64,000 bases of DNA from Gossypium raimondii (Eukaryota; Streptophyta; Magnoliopsida; Malvales; Malvaceae), in NCBI RefSeq assembly GCF_025698545.1, contig NC_068566.1, positions 47,905,192-47,969,191 of the forward strand, in the 5' to 3' direction. Under the pieces are notes generated by a model, which had not been told where the DNA came from, searched no databases, and saw only the letters and a list, made by a program, of their open reading frames with translations. Of the stretch, positions 33,686 through 47,138 are shown in pieces. Made by a program: the position numbers and the translations under genes. The stretch's first letter is position 1. Every line of letters begins with the position of its first letter.

Positions 33686-36600
33686 GACGTGGCAAGTGAG
33701 TGACGCCAATCTCTTTGGCTCTACTTATTTTTATTATTTATTTCAAGTCATTTACGTGTAAAATAAAAAATAGATATTTTGTAATTAATAAAAAAATTGG
33801 AGTTATTTTTTATAAAAAATCCAATAATTGGATTGGTTGCACAAAAACAATATTCTTTTATAACATTTAAATTTAAAGTAGAATTAATTATAATAAATTT
33901 TTATTTATAATACATTTTTATTAAATTAATTCTTTATAATAACATATTATTTAAAATTTTAAGTAAAATTATAACTATTTCATATAAGCAAATCTATTAA
34001 TTGTAATTTATTAAATAAAATTGATCTTAATTAAATTATTATTTTAATATAATGTTTAAATTTCACTTGAGAAAATCTATTAATTATATTTTATTAAATA
34101 AAATAATCTTCAATGAGTGGAATTAAAGATATTAATTTGGTAAACTATTAAGTTTCCTAATTAAATATTTTACTATGAATTTAGAACATTGTAAACTTAT
34201 AAATTGATTTCTTAACTTTATTAACCTATATTGATTAATTGAACTTGTTAAATATATGAACTTCATAATTAATTATGTGAAAGAATGTAAAATATAAATA
34301 TGCATAAAAGCAATAATGCACGTACCTACTACATTTTTAATTTTGTTGATTTGATTTTCACTTTCTTTTTTTAATTTATATTTTTATTTGATGAAAATTT
34401 ATGATATTAATTCTATTGTAGATTTATAATAATTATCTCTTTAAATTATAAGAGTATAACAGTCACCTCTCTTTAATAGATAAAATTTTGATAGAGAAAT
34501 AGGAATTTTATAGAAAGGGTTGACTTCAAATCCTTTTGGTTCGTACCCAAAATTTATATGTTAGGCTTGTTCATATATATCATGCATGATAAAATTTGAA
34601 ATTCCCAATAAATTTCAAATCGGTTCGTTATGAATGGAACGAAATTTTTTAACGATAAATATGAAGTGTTATAGTAATTGTTGTCTCATATAATTGTGTC
34701 CCGCTAAATGAAATTATCTTGCCTTTATATATAATTATCAAAATGATAAAATGTGAAAAAAGAAAACTAAATGTGTTTGAGTTTGTATGATATTTTATGT
34801 TTTGTGTTTAGAGGATTGTGGAAGATGTTTTATGTTAATATTTTTTTGTAAAATCATGTTTAAATATTTGTTTATCTTTAAATAGATTGAAAGTATAAGT
34901 AATAATTGGCATAAAACAAATTGAGATGGGGTGAAGTGGGATGAAGATGAATATCTCTTGCATAAAAATGATAGTGATTTTTAAAATTATACATCTGTAG
35001 TGAAACGAAACGAATAATAGACAAAACATGGCAACTACGAAGTGATGAAAAATTTAGTAAAATTTGTACATGGCTTAGACATTTGCGTAAATATTTTCTT
35101 TAATCAATACATAAATAACCTCTAATATGAATAATTTACTATTATCTATTTTTGGATAAACATATCATTTATTTTTAAAATAAAAATTTTGTGGCTTAGG
35201 ATAATAGATAAGCGTGTTAAATTCGTGCCTAGCTGATTGAAAACTTTTCGGCAGACAATTTGGGGACTCCACTGGAGACAATCCATGAACATAGTGTGGA
35301 GTTAGTTTTTTATCTTTTGCTTGAATGTGAACTTTATTTGATTATGGTGTTTTGATAGGTTGGTGTAATAGCTTTGCTAAGGTTGAAGACTAGGCAAAGG
35401 CGATGGGAGAAGCGGGATTGGGAGGGTTTAATATCATTAGGATATCTGGGTTGATGGTTCTACCGGTCTTTACTAGTATGGAATGTACCCTGAAAGATGA
35501 TAGAGAAATACAGGATAAATGGTTTGAAAGAATCCACGTATGGTCGGAATCCATTATAGTAGAGCAAGGAAGAGTATGGCTATCATGTTTCGGTATTCCA
35601 ATTATCCTTTTGAGTTGGGATATTTTCGATTTGAGTTTTTTCGAATCAAATCATTTTCAGTTCAAGTCATTTATGATTATTTGTTCGAAATCATTTTATG
35701 CTTTGATAATTTCACATTTAGATTATTTGGAGATGAAGTTGTTTTAAATTATGATATTTCTTATTTAAGTCAATTATAAGTTCCATTTAAAAAATTAGAT
35801 TATTAACTTTCTATAATCAAATTTAAATCCAGATTAATTAAAATTTATTCATCCAAATGAAACCAATGGGCCTACTCTCATCTGTTCCTACTTGTCTCTT
35901 TGAGCATTGCCAACAACTAACCCATGGGCAATTTTGATTTCTAGTTTAAGAAACCCATGGGCCTATTCTCATTATGTTAAAGCCTAATTCATTGATTATT
36001 CTTTTAAGAAACATTTGCTAACAAAAATAATATATGCATTTTGAATGAACTTTTCATAAGATACTTAATAGAGAGAGTATAAGTGAATTAATTAATAATA
36101 GAAACTCAATGATGTTAATTTGAGTAAATTAGAGTTTGTAATTTGTTGGGTAATTTTGTGTATCTTATTAAAAGAAATATTCGGATATTTATACATATTA
36201 TCACTGTTCATAATTTGACTCCACTATTCATTACTTAACCCCACTAGTCACATGATTGACACTTTGAGCAAGCCTCGGACATGTTAGACATGTGCATCGT
36301 TCCAAGTAGCATGCTAGAGTTCGCCGTCCTCTCCATACGAACTCTTTGGGTCTATGCGAGCTGGGACTGCAAACTCCCTTCGACTCTTGCGAGCTCCCCT
36401 AATTGTCCTCTCACTGTACGTCTCGTGTGCTTCCATCTGGTCGGGTCTTATCAGGTTGCGGGTCGGCAACCCAAAGCTTATCTGAATCTCAAGTCAGTGA
36501 CTATTACTGTATGACAAACTTAATATCTATATTATCTATATTACTATTGTGTTACAAGTCAACCAGGCATCAACTCAATTAAGAAATGACTAAAAGCGTA

Positions 36601-37253
36601 ACAAACATTATGCTTTTTTTGGTACAATAAGACATTATGTTGTTTTAAAGCTTCAATTTAATATTTTAATCAAAGCCACACTTGATTTTTATATATTTTT
36701 ATAAATACAATAGTTTACATAAATTTTTCACTCACTTTGTGGTTGTGCATAATTTAATAAAAATTATGTTAAACTAAGTGATTTAAAATGTAAATGACCC
36801 AATTCATCGTATTGGAAGTTAATCATTTTAGGATTTATGGCTACCCTTCTAATAATATCGTTTTCAAGTTTCGAATATAACTTCTCTTATTAAAAATACA
36901 ATATACCTTACTACTCCATCTATTTTCGGTCAGAAACCCAAACTAATAAAAAACAAAACCCTAAAACTATTTCGAAAGACTTTAAGTCTAAAAATTGATA
37001 ATAATATTCATCATTTAAATTTTATAAAATTTATTCCCTATTCCGAATCTCAATGTACGAAAAAACATATCGCCATGGGACCCTTAATTTGGGTACACTT
37101 CAAATAAGAAGACAAGGTCAAAGCTAGGCCATCATATTTAAATCAATGGCACTAACATGTTTAGTCCAAGTCAAATTCTACAGACAATTATATGAGATAA
37201 CCTCATTGGGTAGAACCCAAACCTACAAAAACTTGGTAGGTTAATTAGCTATT
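33686..37253. other. Gene-free, very AT-rich interval
   Basis: No gene is seen. Near 35262 the words ggggactccactggagac resemble the tRNA-Arg primer-binding site of Tat/Ogre-type Gypsy elements. They are followed by purine-rich sequence and atgggagaagcggga at 35403, so a gag leader remnant is possible. A GC-richer stretch at about 36240-36500 has no motif I recognise. Confidence 0.35.
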
Positions 37254-37281
37254 GTGGAGTGGAGTGGAGTGGAGTGGAGTG
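37254..37281. repeat. GTGGA pentanucleotide microsatellite
   Basis: Five and a half perfect tandem GTGGA units. Confidence 0.9.
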
Positions 37282-37914
37282 ATAAGAGTTTTATAGATAA
37301 AAGAAACTAATGCTTTATCTCTTATTTAGAAGTTTGCTTCGATTTAATCAAAATTCAAAGTAAAGTAGTGAAAGAAGTTAGAGTAGATGATTTTTTATGT
37401 TGGTAATGCCGGCCATTAGATTTCTCATTTCTCAAATTTTCAAGATGGTGAACCCTTGGGAGAAAGAAAGAAACAAAAAAAAAACTAAGGCATTTGTGAG
37501 TTCCACAAGAAGAATGGTAACCAAAAAAGTGGACCCCAAGCCTTGACAACGTCCTATGGAGATCACTAGGGGAAAGATTCAAGTTAAGACAATTGAATAT
37601 CCTTTGCATTGCTAAGTTATCTTCATTATTAAAAAAATATTTACAGAAAACGTAATTAAATAAAGCTAATTTTGTTTTAACATATTCTCTTACACTTATA
37701 ATCTGTATGGGAAAGTAATTTTTTTTATCTTTTATTATAAAAATCATATTGTCATGTTTATGGGAAAGGAGCTTGAAGGACAAGAGACATTTCAAAGAAA
37801 GTAAATAAATTTTAGCATACAACCATTGGAATCATATTCCAGTTGATTAAATTCATTGGAAATTGATTACATAAAACTCAAAAATAGATCCATTTTTACA
37901 CATTCTTAAAACTT
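37282..37914. other. Gene-free interval
   Basis: No gene is seen. The minus-strand open frame at 37355-37822 shows no motif and has poor composition. Confidence 0.35.
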
Positions 37915-38352
37915 GAAACCTAGTAGTGAGTATAAGATGTTTAGACATTTTAATTCTAGAGGTTCCTTCATGGGTAGTTTACAAAATGTTATAGGCCTCT
38001 TGTGTTGAGGCACATTTAGAAATTCTTCTAAACTATTGTATGTTTACACCATTAAATATAACATACAAAGCTTTAGAGTCATAGTTTGCAGCCTTGTCTT
38101 CTTTGACAGTTCAACTTGTTTCGAGTTTTTTTAGAGTTTTCTCAGCAATTTTGGGAGAATCTCATCCATTCAACACAATTTTTTATGCTTTTCTATCAAA
38201 TCATTTGATAAAAGCATTGATTTGAGATTTATGGTAGACATAATTGTATCTATCCAAGAGTGGTAGGCATATAGTCGAATTGTCTTCTTTCATAAACTTC
38301 ACTATTGATTGTTATCTCATCAATTACTTTAGGTGGGAGGCTCTGATACCAA
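37915..38352 (-). pseudogene. Copia-type retrotransposon gag remnant (second copy)
   Basis: The minus strand reads, with stops and shifts, like Copia gag: DSKALYVIFNGV, FRRISKCASTQEAYNIL, TTHEGTSRIKMSKHLILTT. This matches the familiar pattern ALxxIxxxxxxxxFxxIxxC..AKEAWxxLxxxHEGTxxVKxSKxxxLT. Plus-strand ctctgatacca (38341-38351) is the complement of a TGGTATCAGAG primer-binding site. Confidence 0.75.
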
Positions 38353-39060
38353 TTGAAAGTTCATCTGACTAGATTGTTATATAAGTTGTGGTACGCAATG
38401 TGTCCACAAGCTTTGGCTCTAGTATTGGTACAACCATACGAACAAAGCAGTAAACAATGGAATGAACACAAGCAAATTGGTAATGTAATTCAGTGCATCA
38501 CCTATCCCTGTAGGGTTTTGCTCAGAGAAATCCACTATTAAATTCACGACACAAGCAATGATTCAAGCCCAATCTACCATAACCCTCGGATAATTGCGGC
38601 CTCACCCTAGTACATTTAATATGAACTCTCCCAAACAACATATATTTAATAGGTTGTTAACTAATCAATCAAAGGTGAATAAAGTAATAAAATTTTCTAA
38701 CATAAAAGTTATTAATAATAAACATATCTACTCTCCCAAATTTCATCAACCTTACATCCGATGAACTATTCATATATATATATATATATATAGGCTTCAA
38801 ATATTCTTAAAATTACCTCATGTAAAATGGGATAAAATCATTTAAATTCAAGAGGTTTATCTAGAAATTTTATCGTCGAGACTTTCGAATAGAATTTGTC
38901 TAAGAATTATCTTCAAATATTATCTCTAAAAGTTATCTTAAATTACAAATTTCATGCTTAGACTAAGACTCTTCAAAATTTAATAACTGAATTCGATTTG
39001 GTTTAATTTATTAACAAAAATTAATTCAAACCTTTTCCAAAATCATTCTAATTAATCAAA
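38353..39060 (-). mobile_element. Probable Copia LTR next to the second gag remnant
   Basis: It begins tgaaagttc just after the primer-binding site. It shares the LTR words noted at 19180-19330, including agagaaatccactattaaat and ggataattgcggcctcac. An AT run lies at about 38774-38793. The right boundary is not defined. Confidence 0.5.
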
Positions 39061-41582
39061 AATTATTCATTCTTATATACATATACAATATTAATGGGAT
39101 TTGGTGGAGGGGATTTTTTTTTGTACAAGAAGAAGGATAAAGCCACAACTAAACTAGGCGAGACCAAGTTATGCCAGATTTATCATCATGCAGCAATCGT
39201 AGAACTTCATCTGGCAATTGCATGAAAATATACATACTTAAAAGCTTTGAAGACGCCATTAATATCAATTCATCAGGTATCTTATTACCTTCTCTAAAAA
39301 CATGTATAATTAGAATCGTTAAAAATATAATTGAAGTAGCCCCTTAATTGTGTAATCAATGTGACAAAATGGGGAGAATTTTTGCTAACAATTATAATGA
39401 GAAAGATTCCCATTGTCCTTATTTAATTTTTTTTTTCATTTTCTCCATTTTCAGCCGTTGCGTATTTCATTTTTTAGGAAGAAAATGCTTTATTTGCTTG
39501 ATTTGCTTTGTTTTTTAGGAGGATAATGTAGAGAGTTTGTGTTGTTTACCATGACGGCTATAATTGAGTTTAGCTTGTCTTTATTTTTGGTCAAATGCAG
39601 GGTTGCAATGATATAATGCTACTTTTGTTCATATCCTATATATATATACAAACTTACCAAAAGTAATTTTGAAAGAATCTATGTCGTATTTTAGTATTTA
39701 ATTAAGTTGGTATCATTAATTAATTAAATTTTAATTTAATTGTAAATCCAAATAAAAGTCCATCTCTTTTACAAAGCATGTTTGTCCTTTTATATTTTGA
39801 TAAATGTAGAAAAAAAATACATAACATAATTAGAATGATGGGATTTCTTTTTATATTTTTCACGCCCATTTTACTATTTATATTCGGGGTTTGTGGTTGC
39901 TCCTTTCAACACTGTCGTCTTCAAGTTTCAAATCTATGTTCTCCCTCAAGAGTTTAACATTTGTTATCATTGCACCCAACGCTTGTTACTTAGAATCATG
40001 ATATTTGAACTCAAAATATTTTAATCAAAACCACATTTAATTTCTGCACCAAATTTTTTTTATGAATTTGATACATAATATTTTCACCCACATCGTATGT
40101 ATACCATAATCTAGTTACCATTTAAAAACTGGATTGAATTGACATTACCGATTAACCGGATCACATTTATTTTTATAAATTTATTACTTTACATCATATA
40201 AACTTCCTTTCTCAAAGAAAAGGTTGGTAGCAGTTTAGAATAAGTTGTCTTTTAAGCATGTTTTCCAACATACATATAAAATGTTTGGTTTTTATTTTTT
40301 TATTTTATGTTCTTGCATTTAAATTGTTTATTCTCTGTTCTTATCTCTTCGGAAAACATGAATCACATGACCAACATAAGATTATCCAAACAACTAAGTC
40401 ATACATACATAAATAATCAAACAGCTGCTTTCAAAATTTTATGTTTAATACGATATGTGAGTTTGATTGGTCACTTTTATTTTTAAATTTAAAATGGTAA
40501 TTATATTTAGTGAAAATTATATATTTCGATATAAAAATAATCACATAATTTAATTTGAATTTTAAGATTAATTTCATGAAAATTAATTGTTTTCCAACAC
40601 GTGGCTATCTTGTGTTTAAAAATCAATAAACCGTGTTTATTGTCTTACTTCTTCGTTATAAGAAAATGATCATATTTCAATTTCATCCTTTTATTATGCT
40701 TCGATTCGAGATTTAATCTTATAATTTAATTTTTATATTTTATAATATTATTAATTAATCTAAATAATTAATATTTTAATTATTTAAATTAAAATATTAA
40801 CGCGATTTTACTTAAAAACCACTATAGGTTATATTTTAGTTTATGAATTAGAATAAGTATTTTGAAGAATCCACACCAATCACTGAAATGATTAATGATA
40901 TTAATTATTTGGACCAACCACTAATATTATAAATAATAGGGAGAAAATTAGATAAAATAAAATATACAAATTAATCATAATTTTAAATATAGTAGAGTGA
41001 TCAATACCATAATATGACTTAAGATAACTTATACCTAACACAATCCCTATTTATATATAATCATTAAATGTATAATAGAAAATTAAATATTATCGATATG
41101 TATATTACATATTTGAGTATTCATATTAAATATTCTATTTATATCGAGATGTTAACACCAAAATTCAAATTTAAAATTTAAGTTATCGATAAAATTTAAG
41201 TCAACATATGAAAATTGCAGTATATGTCAATTTTAAAAGATTTACTCAAAATTGAGAGAATTTGAACAATAATATTAAATTTAAAAATGAGTTTAGGTAA
41301 AGAAAAATAGATCCGTTTCAAATATGAATCGAGCTTGTACTTGTATATTAAATCAACAATCCAATTTTATTCATTTTCAAGTTTATAATATGTTTGTTTT
41401 ATCATATATATTTTGGAAATTATATTATATGAAAAATTAAATATACCATATTGAAATGTAAATAAAAATATGTTAGATTGTTTATGTTTAAAATTTTAAT
41501 AAAAGGAAAAAAACATGTATTGTAATAAAATAAAATAATATTTTTTTAAAAAAAAATGGATGGGTTTAAACGGGATTGGATT
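39061..41582. other. Gene-free AT-rich interval
   Basis: No gene is seen. About 40740-40990 carries dispersed-repeat words (ttggaccaaccactaatattata) also found near 12005-12050. Nothing else is interpretable. Confidence 0.4.
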
Positions 41583-42090
41583 TGTTGGGACGAATTCGAA
41601 CCCGATGAAATATTGTGGAAGCACAATCTATATTCTTCTGTTCCTCAAAAATCAATTTGATAATTATTATAAATCTAATAACACAATATATATCAGCAAT
41701 CGAAGCAAATAAACACAATATCACAAGCAAAAATAATAAATCGGGGCACACAATTTTTGCATGAAAAAATCCTTTAAAGCAAAGGGTAAAAATCACGGTA
41801 TTTTGAAAGTCCAAAAATTCTACTATAATCAAAGTCTTGCAAGATCACAACCAAGCCACAATAAAAAGTATAGAACTCAAACAAGACTATTAACAAATAA
41901 TCTCAAGCAAACTTCAAGAGAAAAATTGAGAATATCACCATAATGGATTTGACTTTTTAGGCTGAAAACTCGAAGCTACAGTACCCCAAACGAAACATAT
42001 TCTTGTTTTTTCAGCAACCCCACAAATTATATATATGTACACACATATGGAAGTAGGCTCCCACATAATGGGACTACCCACGACCCAACA
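41583..42090. mobile_element. Solo LTR with 5-bp target duplication
   Basis: This 508-bp segment has LTR-type inverted ends, TGTTGGGA at the left and ACCCAACA at the right. It is flanked by a perfect 5-bp direct repeat, ggatt (41578-41582 and 42091-42095). No gag-pol sequence is present, so it is a solo LTR left by recombination between two LTRs. Confidence 0.88.
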
Positions 42091-42660
42091 GGATTAACAA
42101 TTTATAAATATAGATGAATATGGATAAAATTTAAAATTTATATTTAAAATCAAATCAATTTTAAGTAATTATACATAATATTAATACTAAATATGAACTG
42201 ACTCGAATATGTAGAACTCATAAACACCTTGGGTAAGGTTGATAGTTATAAATTTCATGTGCATGTTAAAAGAAATGTCATACCGAACATTAAAAATATA
42301 AATGGATGAGTGATTTTTTTATTTGAAAGAAAAATAATTAGATCCTTCTTTCACAAGAAATCTCATAAAAGATTTGTGAAATTTGATTGTATTAATTTTA
42401 CTATAAACACATTTTATAGCTTGGTAATTTCTACTCACCTATTATTATTTGTCTAATCAAGATCCTTGATATTGAATATTTTAGGTAGCATTTGATCATT
42501 GTGTTTTAAGTGCATGTTATTATATTTAAATCATTTTAAAATAAAAATCATTTTACATAATTAAGAAATTAAATTTAGGTATTGATTGATAAATTAAAAA
42601 ATTTAATGTTAAAAACTAAATGTTAATAAATTAAGTATTTAATTTAAATTATAAAATTTA
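42091..42660. other. Gene-free AT-rich interval
   Basis: Nothing recognisable is seen between the solo LTR and the hairpin element. Confidence 0.35.
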
Positions 42661-43170
42661 GGGTAAACTATTAAAATAGTCACTTTTGTTTAGCTCAAGT
42701 TACATTTTAGTTACTTATGTTTGAAATATTACGTTTTAGTCACTTACGTTAACGCGCTGTAACATTTTAGTCACTGGGTCATTAACGGTGTAACGGTAAG
42801 TTGACGTGGCACATTAAATCATCATTTCAGGCAAAAATTTTAGGTTAATTTATACAATCAGTCCCCATATTTTTTTCGTTTTGAGCGATTTAATTTTTTT
42901 TTATGTTTTTTCAACTTTCCTTTCTTATCTCTTTATTTTTTCATTCCCTTTTGCTTCTTCCTCTGTTTTCCTCCCTTCTCCATTTCTTTTAACATGATTT
43001 TAACAAATGGAAAACATAGAAAAATTACGTTAAAAGAAATGAAAAAGGGAGGAAAAGAGAGAGAGAAGCTAAAAGAATAAAAAGAAAAGAGAAAGTTAAA
43101 GAACATAAAAATTTAATTTTCTCAAAATGAAAAATATAGAGACTAATTGTAGAAAATTAAATTATAAAAA
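42661..43170. mobile_element. Long hairpin element (gggtaaact-ended)
   Basis: It opens gggtaaactattaaaatagt with repeated acgttttagtcact words typical of Mutator-like plant MITEs. From about 42849 the left arm (acaatcagtccccatattttt, gttttgagcgatttaattt) pairs with the right arm ending near 43165 (complement acaattagtctctatattttt, attttgagaaaattaaatt). The turn is near 43000. There is no coding frame. Confidence 0.65.
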
Positions 43171-43671
43171 TTGAAAATTTCAATTGATTGAATGAAATTA
43201 TGAAAGAGGCCCTTGATTGGGTTTTTATTTGAGAACAATTAATTAATTAGATATTCCATTTACCCTTAGAGCATCTTGTTCTTGCATTGATAATTATCGA
43301 TAATATATATAACTTAGGAATAAATGCTTAGCATTAACAATAAAAGGAATAAACCTTATACTTGTGGCTTAAAACCTTCTATTTGTAACATAAATCAATT
43401 AGCTAAGCTGGAATATATCCATTCAAATCATCTTTTGTGACGTGAAATATTGGTTTTATTATTTGTAAATTAAGAAAAAAAAACTTTTCCAAACGTAATT
43501 GGATACTCGTTTACTCCGTCGCTATTACAGTAGAATGTGGATTTGAATACGTTTAAGTGTATTTTACTTCTAATTGAAGGATTAAAAAAGAGTTATGAGT
43601 AAAAAATAGATATTCTATAAAAAACATATAATTATAATTTGTTATGAAATTAAAGATATAAGTTGCCGATT

Positions 43672-43830
43672 GAGCCTTAGCTCAACTGGCATGGACATTG
43701 ATGCCAATACAGGAGAACGTGGGTTCGCGCATTTCCTCCTATTTATGGGATGGGGAGGGATTATGGGTAGTTCTAGATATTATATTAAAAAGAGCAGATA
43801 TAGTCAGAATCTATAATGAGGAGGGATCCA
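43672..43830 (+). mobile_element. tRNA-derived SINE
   Basis: The head has a clear A-box-like ttagctcaactggcatgg and a B-box-like gtgggttcgcgcattt at tRNA-like spacing. The tRNA-unrelated body includes ggagggattatgggtagttc and tagatattatatt. It is not a functional tRNA gene because no acceptor or anticodon stem can be formed. Confidence 0.75.
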
Positions 43831-45501
43831 CTTACATCGTTACACCCTTTTCTGTATATTTTTGTATAGTTAATATTTTGAAGATCTAATCGTCATATTT
43901 TATAATCATCCATTCATATAGATCATGCATATTGAATTTGACATGAATTAAAATTTTTAAGTTTTTTATGTAAAAACTTTCATTGCTTAATAAATAATAT
44001 AATATATATACATTATTTTAGATCAATATAATAAGGATACTAGACTAACTAAAAATTTTACATGCATGACACGTACAATAATATTAATAATTTATATAAA
44101 AATTTTAATAAATATATTTAGTATAAATTAATGGGTTGTTTACAATTCCTTAAGTGAAACATGCTATCTATTAGATTAATAATGGCAATCAATGACAAAT
44201 TGACAATTATTGGATAATAAGAATGTTGGTAGTCGGTCACCTAAATTTAAAATTTTATTTTAGTATCAAAATATTCCTATATTCTCATAACTTAATTTAA
44301 ATACTCTTCTAGAATTGAATTTTGTTAGGTTCCTCTTAAATTTTAAATTACATAAATTGGTCCTCATAAAAAAGTAATTTAATAGTTTTTTTCTTTTAAT
44401 TTAAAATTTGAGTAACTAAAATAATTAATAATGACTTTAATGTTATTTTTAGATCAATTAATTTATCCAATTTTGAAATTAAGAATAATCTAAAAGTATT
44501 TTTTATAAAAAATAAATTATTTTGTATCCACTCAAATTCATAATCATAACAAACAAAGAATTCATATTTTACACAAATTTAGTTACAATACAATGAAATT
44601 AGAATGCTAAAGAAGCAATTTGTCCAATTGGTAGTTTAGTGTCATTTGAAAGTGATGATTCATGAACTTGGATCTATTATCAACTAATTGGTGAAGTGAA
44701 TTAACTCCTACACTATGCCTAAATGATTGATGGGATCCTTTCCTCATTTTACCTAAATCTTGACATTATTCAAGCACAATTTAAATGTGGATTTTTTTAA
44801 GTATATTGTTATAGTATATGCCGATAATGGTAGTAAGAATAATCGTAAAGTAATTAAAAAAAATAAGAGCACACAGATCTTACGTGGAAAATTCTTATCG
44901 GGGAAAGCCACAAACAAATGAGGAAAAATTCACTAATATTGAAAAACAATAAAAACAAGAAGTTTTCGACTATCCATATTTTAAGGGTTAAACAACCCTA
45001 TTATAATCAATGTCTAATAGAAGAACCATAGTCCTTCGACCCTCAATCCTTCGCCCCCCACAGATCCTTTATTTTGCCTCTCTATTTTATTTTTTTAACA
45101 AGTAAGTTGCACATCGAACCTTTCGAGCCGAATCAAATGGTATTCGAGTCACATAACTCTAATATATATTTTGGCCCTTCATTTACCAACACTCCCTGCT
45201 TTATAAAATGTTGAATTCTAATTTTAATCCCTCTATTATATTGGAAATTTATATTTATTCTCTTTACTTTAAATTGACATAATTTGATTCCCTTCCTTTT
45301 ATAATATTATTAGGAGGTTTATATTGATAATATTGTTAACTAATGTGGTTAAAATGTTAGCACTATTAATAGTTAATTTGATAACATTATTAATAATTTT
45401 AACAAATTCATGGAAATCCGTCATGGTCACTTTAATACAACAATTAACAATGCTACCAAATTGGACTTACTAATAACATTATAGAAGTATAAAAATTAAA
45501 C
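43831..45501. other. Gene-free interval with an LTR-like segment
   Basis: No gene is seen. About 44805-45190 (cttacgtggaaaattcttatcggggaaagccac, split here only by reading, through accctattataatcaatg to ttggcccttc) resembles an antisense Copia LTR leader. No matched ends or target duplication were found. About 45200-45490 carries dispersed-repeat words. Confidence 0.35.
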
Positions 45502-46057
45502 TAGAGTTGTTCATGGGTCGGGCCGGGTTGGACTTAAGTATGATATTAATATACTTTATACTTATCCAAGCTTGACCAAACTCAAAATATGAACTTAAAA
45601 CTTTACCTAAACCCACCCATATTTGTAAATAGTTAATTCAACCACATTTTAGTCTAACCCATATAATTTCTATTTTTTGTATAAAAACATACTTATATTA
45701 TTTTTAATTTAATAGTTGATAGTTTTATATATTTTTTATTTATTAAGAAATTATATATAGACATCTTAACATTTGTATAATGTTTACATTATAACATTAT
45801 ATATTACTATAGATTTAATTTTGTATTATAAATTACATAGTATATAGAAATAACATAACATATTAGAAAAAAAAAACAGGTGGATTGGGTTGGGCTCAGG
45901 CCTTGAACATTTAAAGCTCAAGCATGGATCATATTTTAAACGAGCTTAATTTTTTGCCTAAACTCATTTTTTGAACATAATATTTTTGTCTAAATACTCC
46001 CAATTTTTGAGTGAACCTTCGAGTTTAAGCAGATAACCTGACTCACGAACAAGTTTA
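45502..46057. mobile_element. Diverged hAT-type MITE-like element
   Basis: The left end tagagttgttcatgggtcggg and the complement of the right end taaacttgttcgtgagtcagg are inverted repeats, related to the ends of the 32746-33105 element. The flanks (aattaaac and gatcaaac) agree at 5 of 8 positions, so any target duplication is decayed. Confidence 0.6.
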
Positions 46058-47138
46058 GATCAAACTATATCAAAATAAAATAAGAGTATAAAATCACAAA
46101 TTTCTACATAGCAAATAAACTAAAACCATAATTAGAACTAAAATTATATCTCTTATTTTGTGTGTGTGTGTGTTTTGATGATGTAAATGGTGCAATAATT
46201 CTCAAGAAATATGACCGACCAAAAGCAAACCCCATGCTGTTAGGGCCAACCTTGATATCAACATGTTTCCTCCCTATTCTAAACTCTCATGAATTAGGTT
46301 TTTCTTTTCCTACCAATCTGTCCTCATTTCCCTTTCATTTTGCAAAATTTTGTGAAGCTATAATCAATAAAATGACATTTCACAAACTAAAGGTTTCAAA
46401 ACAAAGAAGAGGGATATGAAAGAACAAAAATTCAACCTATTTAATCTATTAACCGGTGTTAAATTAGCAATATGAATGAGTAGGATTAAATTTAAGGTGA
46501 ACACATACATATAAGATAAACACATGTTTAAACTCTCTTAAATATCGTAAGATAATCTAACCAGATCATATAATTTATATATATATATATATATAATATG
46601 TAATGAAAAGTAAATGGTGAATATGATTTCCATTTATGTTAAAATAAATACAAACATTTGATGCTATATATTCACCTTCCATCGCATTAAAATAAGAAAA
46701 GAAAAAAAGACAATATCATAAATCACTAATTTAAAATTTAATCATATAAAGAAAACATTGTCCACTCAATAATGGGTGTCTATTAACACATAAATTAATC
46801 ACATTATTTTATAAAAAATAATTAAATAAAATGATAAGACCAAAGATAGTGAAAATGAAAGAAAGTGAAATTAAAAGGGAAGGTGGAGGTCGGTTCCTTG
46901 CACTTCAACGCACTTAGCTTCGGACTCAGCTTCCGACTTACGGTTCGGGTGTGGACTTTGCTTTAGATAAGAACCACATCCCCTTCTTCTTCCCCTTTTA
47001 ATTCCCATTTTCAATATTTTCTCTCTCTAAAATCTCACTTCAAAAAAAGTCTGTTTTTTTTTTGTAACTAAGTTCAAGCTGGCTATCGAAAATCAAGAAT
47101 CCACTGTTCGTGAAATCAAGCCCAAGAACAGAAGAATC
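46058..47138. other. Upstream region of the PLATZ gene
   Basis: No gene is seen. It holds a GT microsatellite (about 46159-46173) and an AT run (about 46575-46596). The proximal 150 bp is CT-rich (ttttctctctctaaaatctc), as often seen in plant core promoters and leaders. No clear TATA box could be chosen. Confidence 0.4.

Noticed and set aside
36281-36514. GC-richer open frame of 77 codons
   Set aside because: No recognisable domain. It could be part of an unidentified LTR, but the evidence is insufficient.
37355-37822. Minus-strand frame of 155 codons
   Set aside because: No motif, no splice partners, and low-complexity hydrophobic/basic composition. It is likely chance.
43672-43745. Possible tRNA gene
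   Set aside because: A and B boxes are present, but no anticodon or acceptor stem can be drawn and a SINE body follows.
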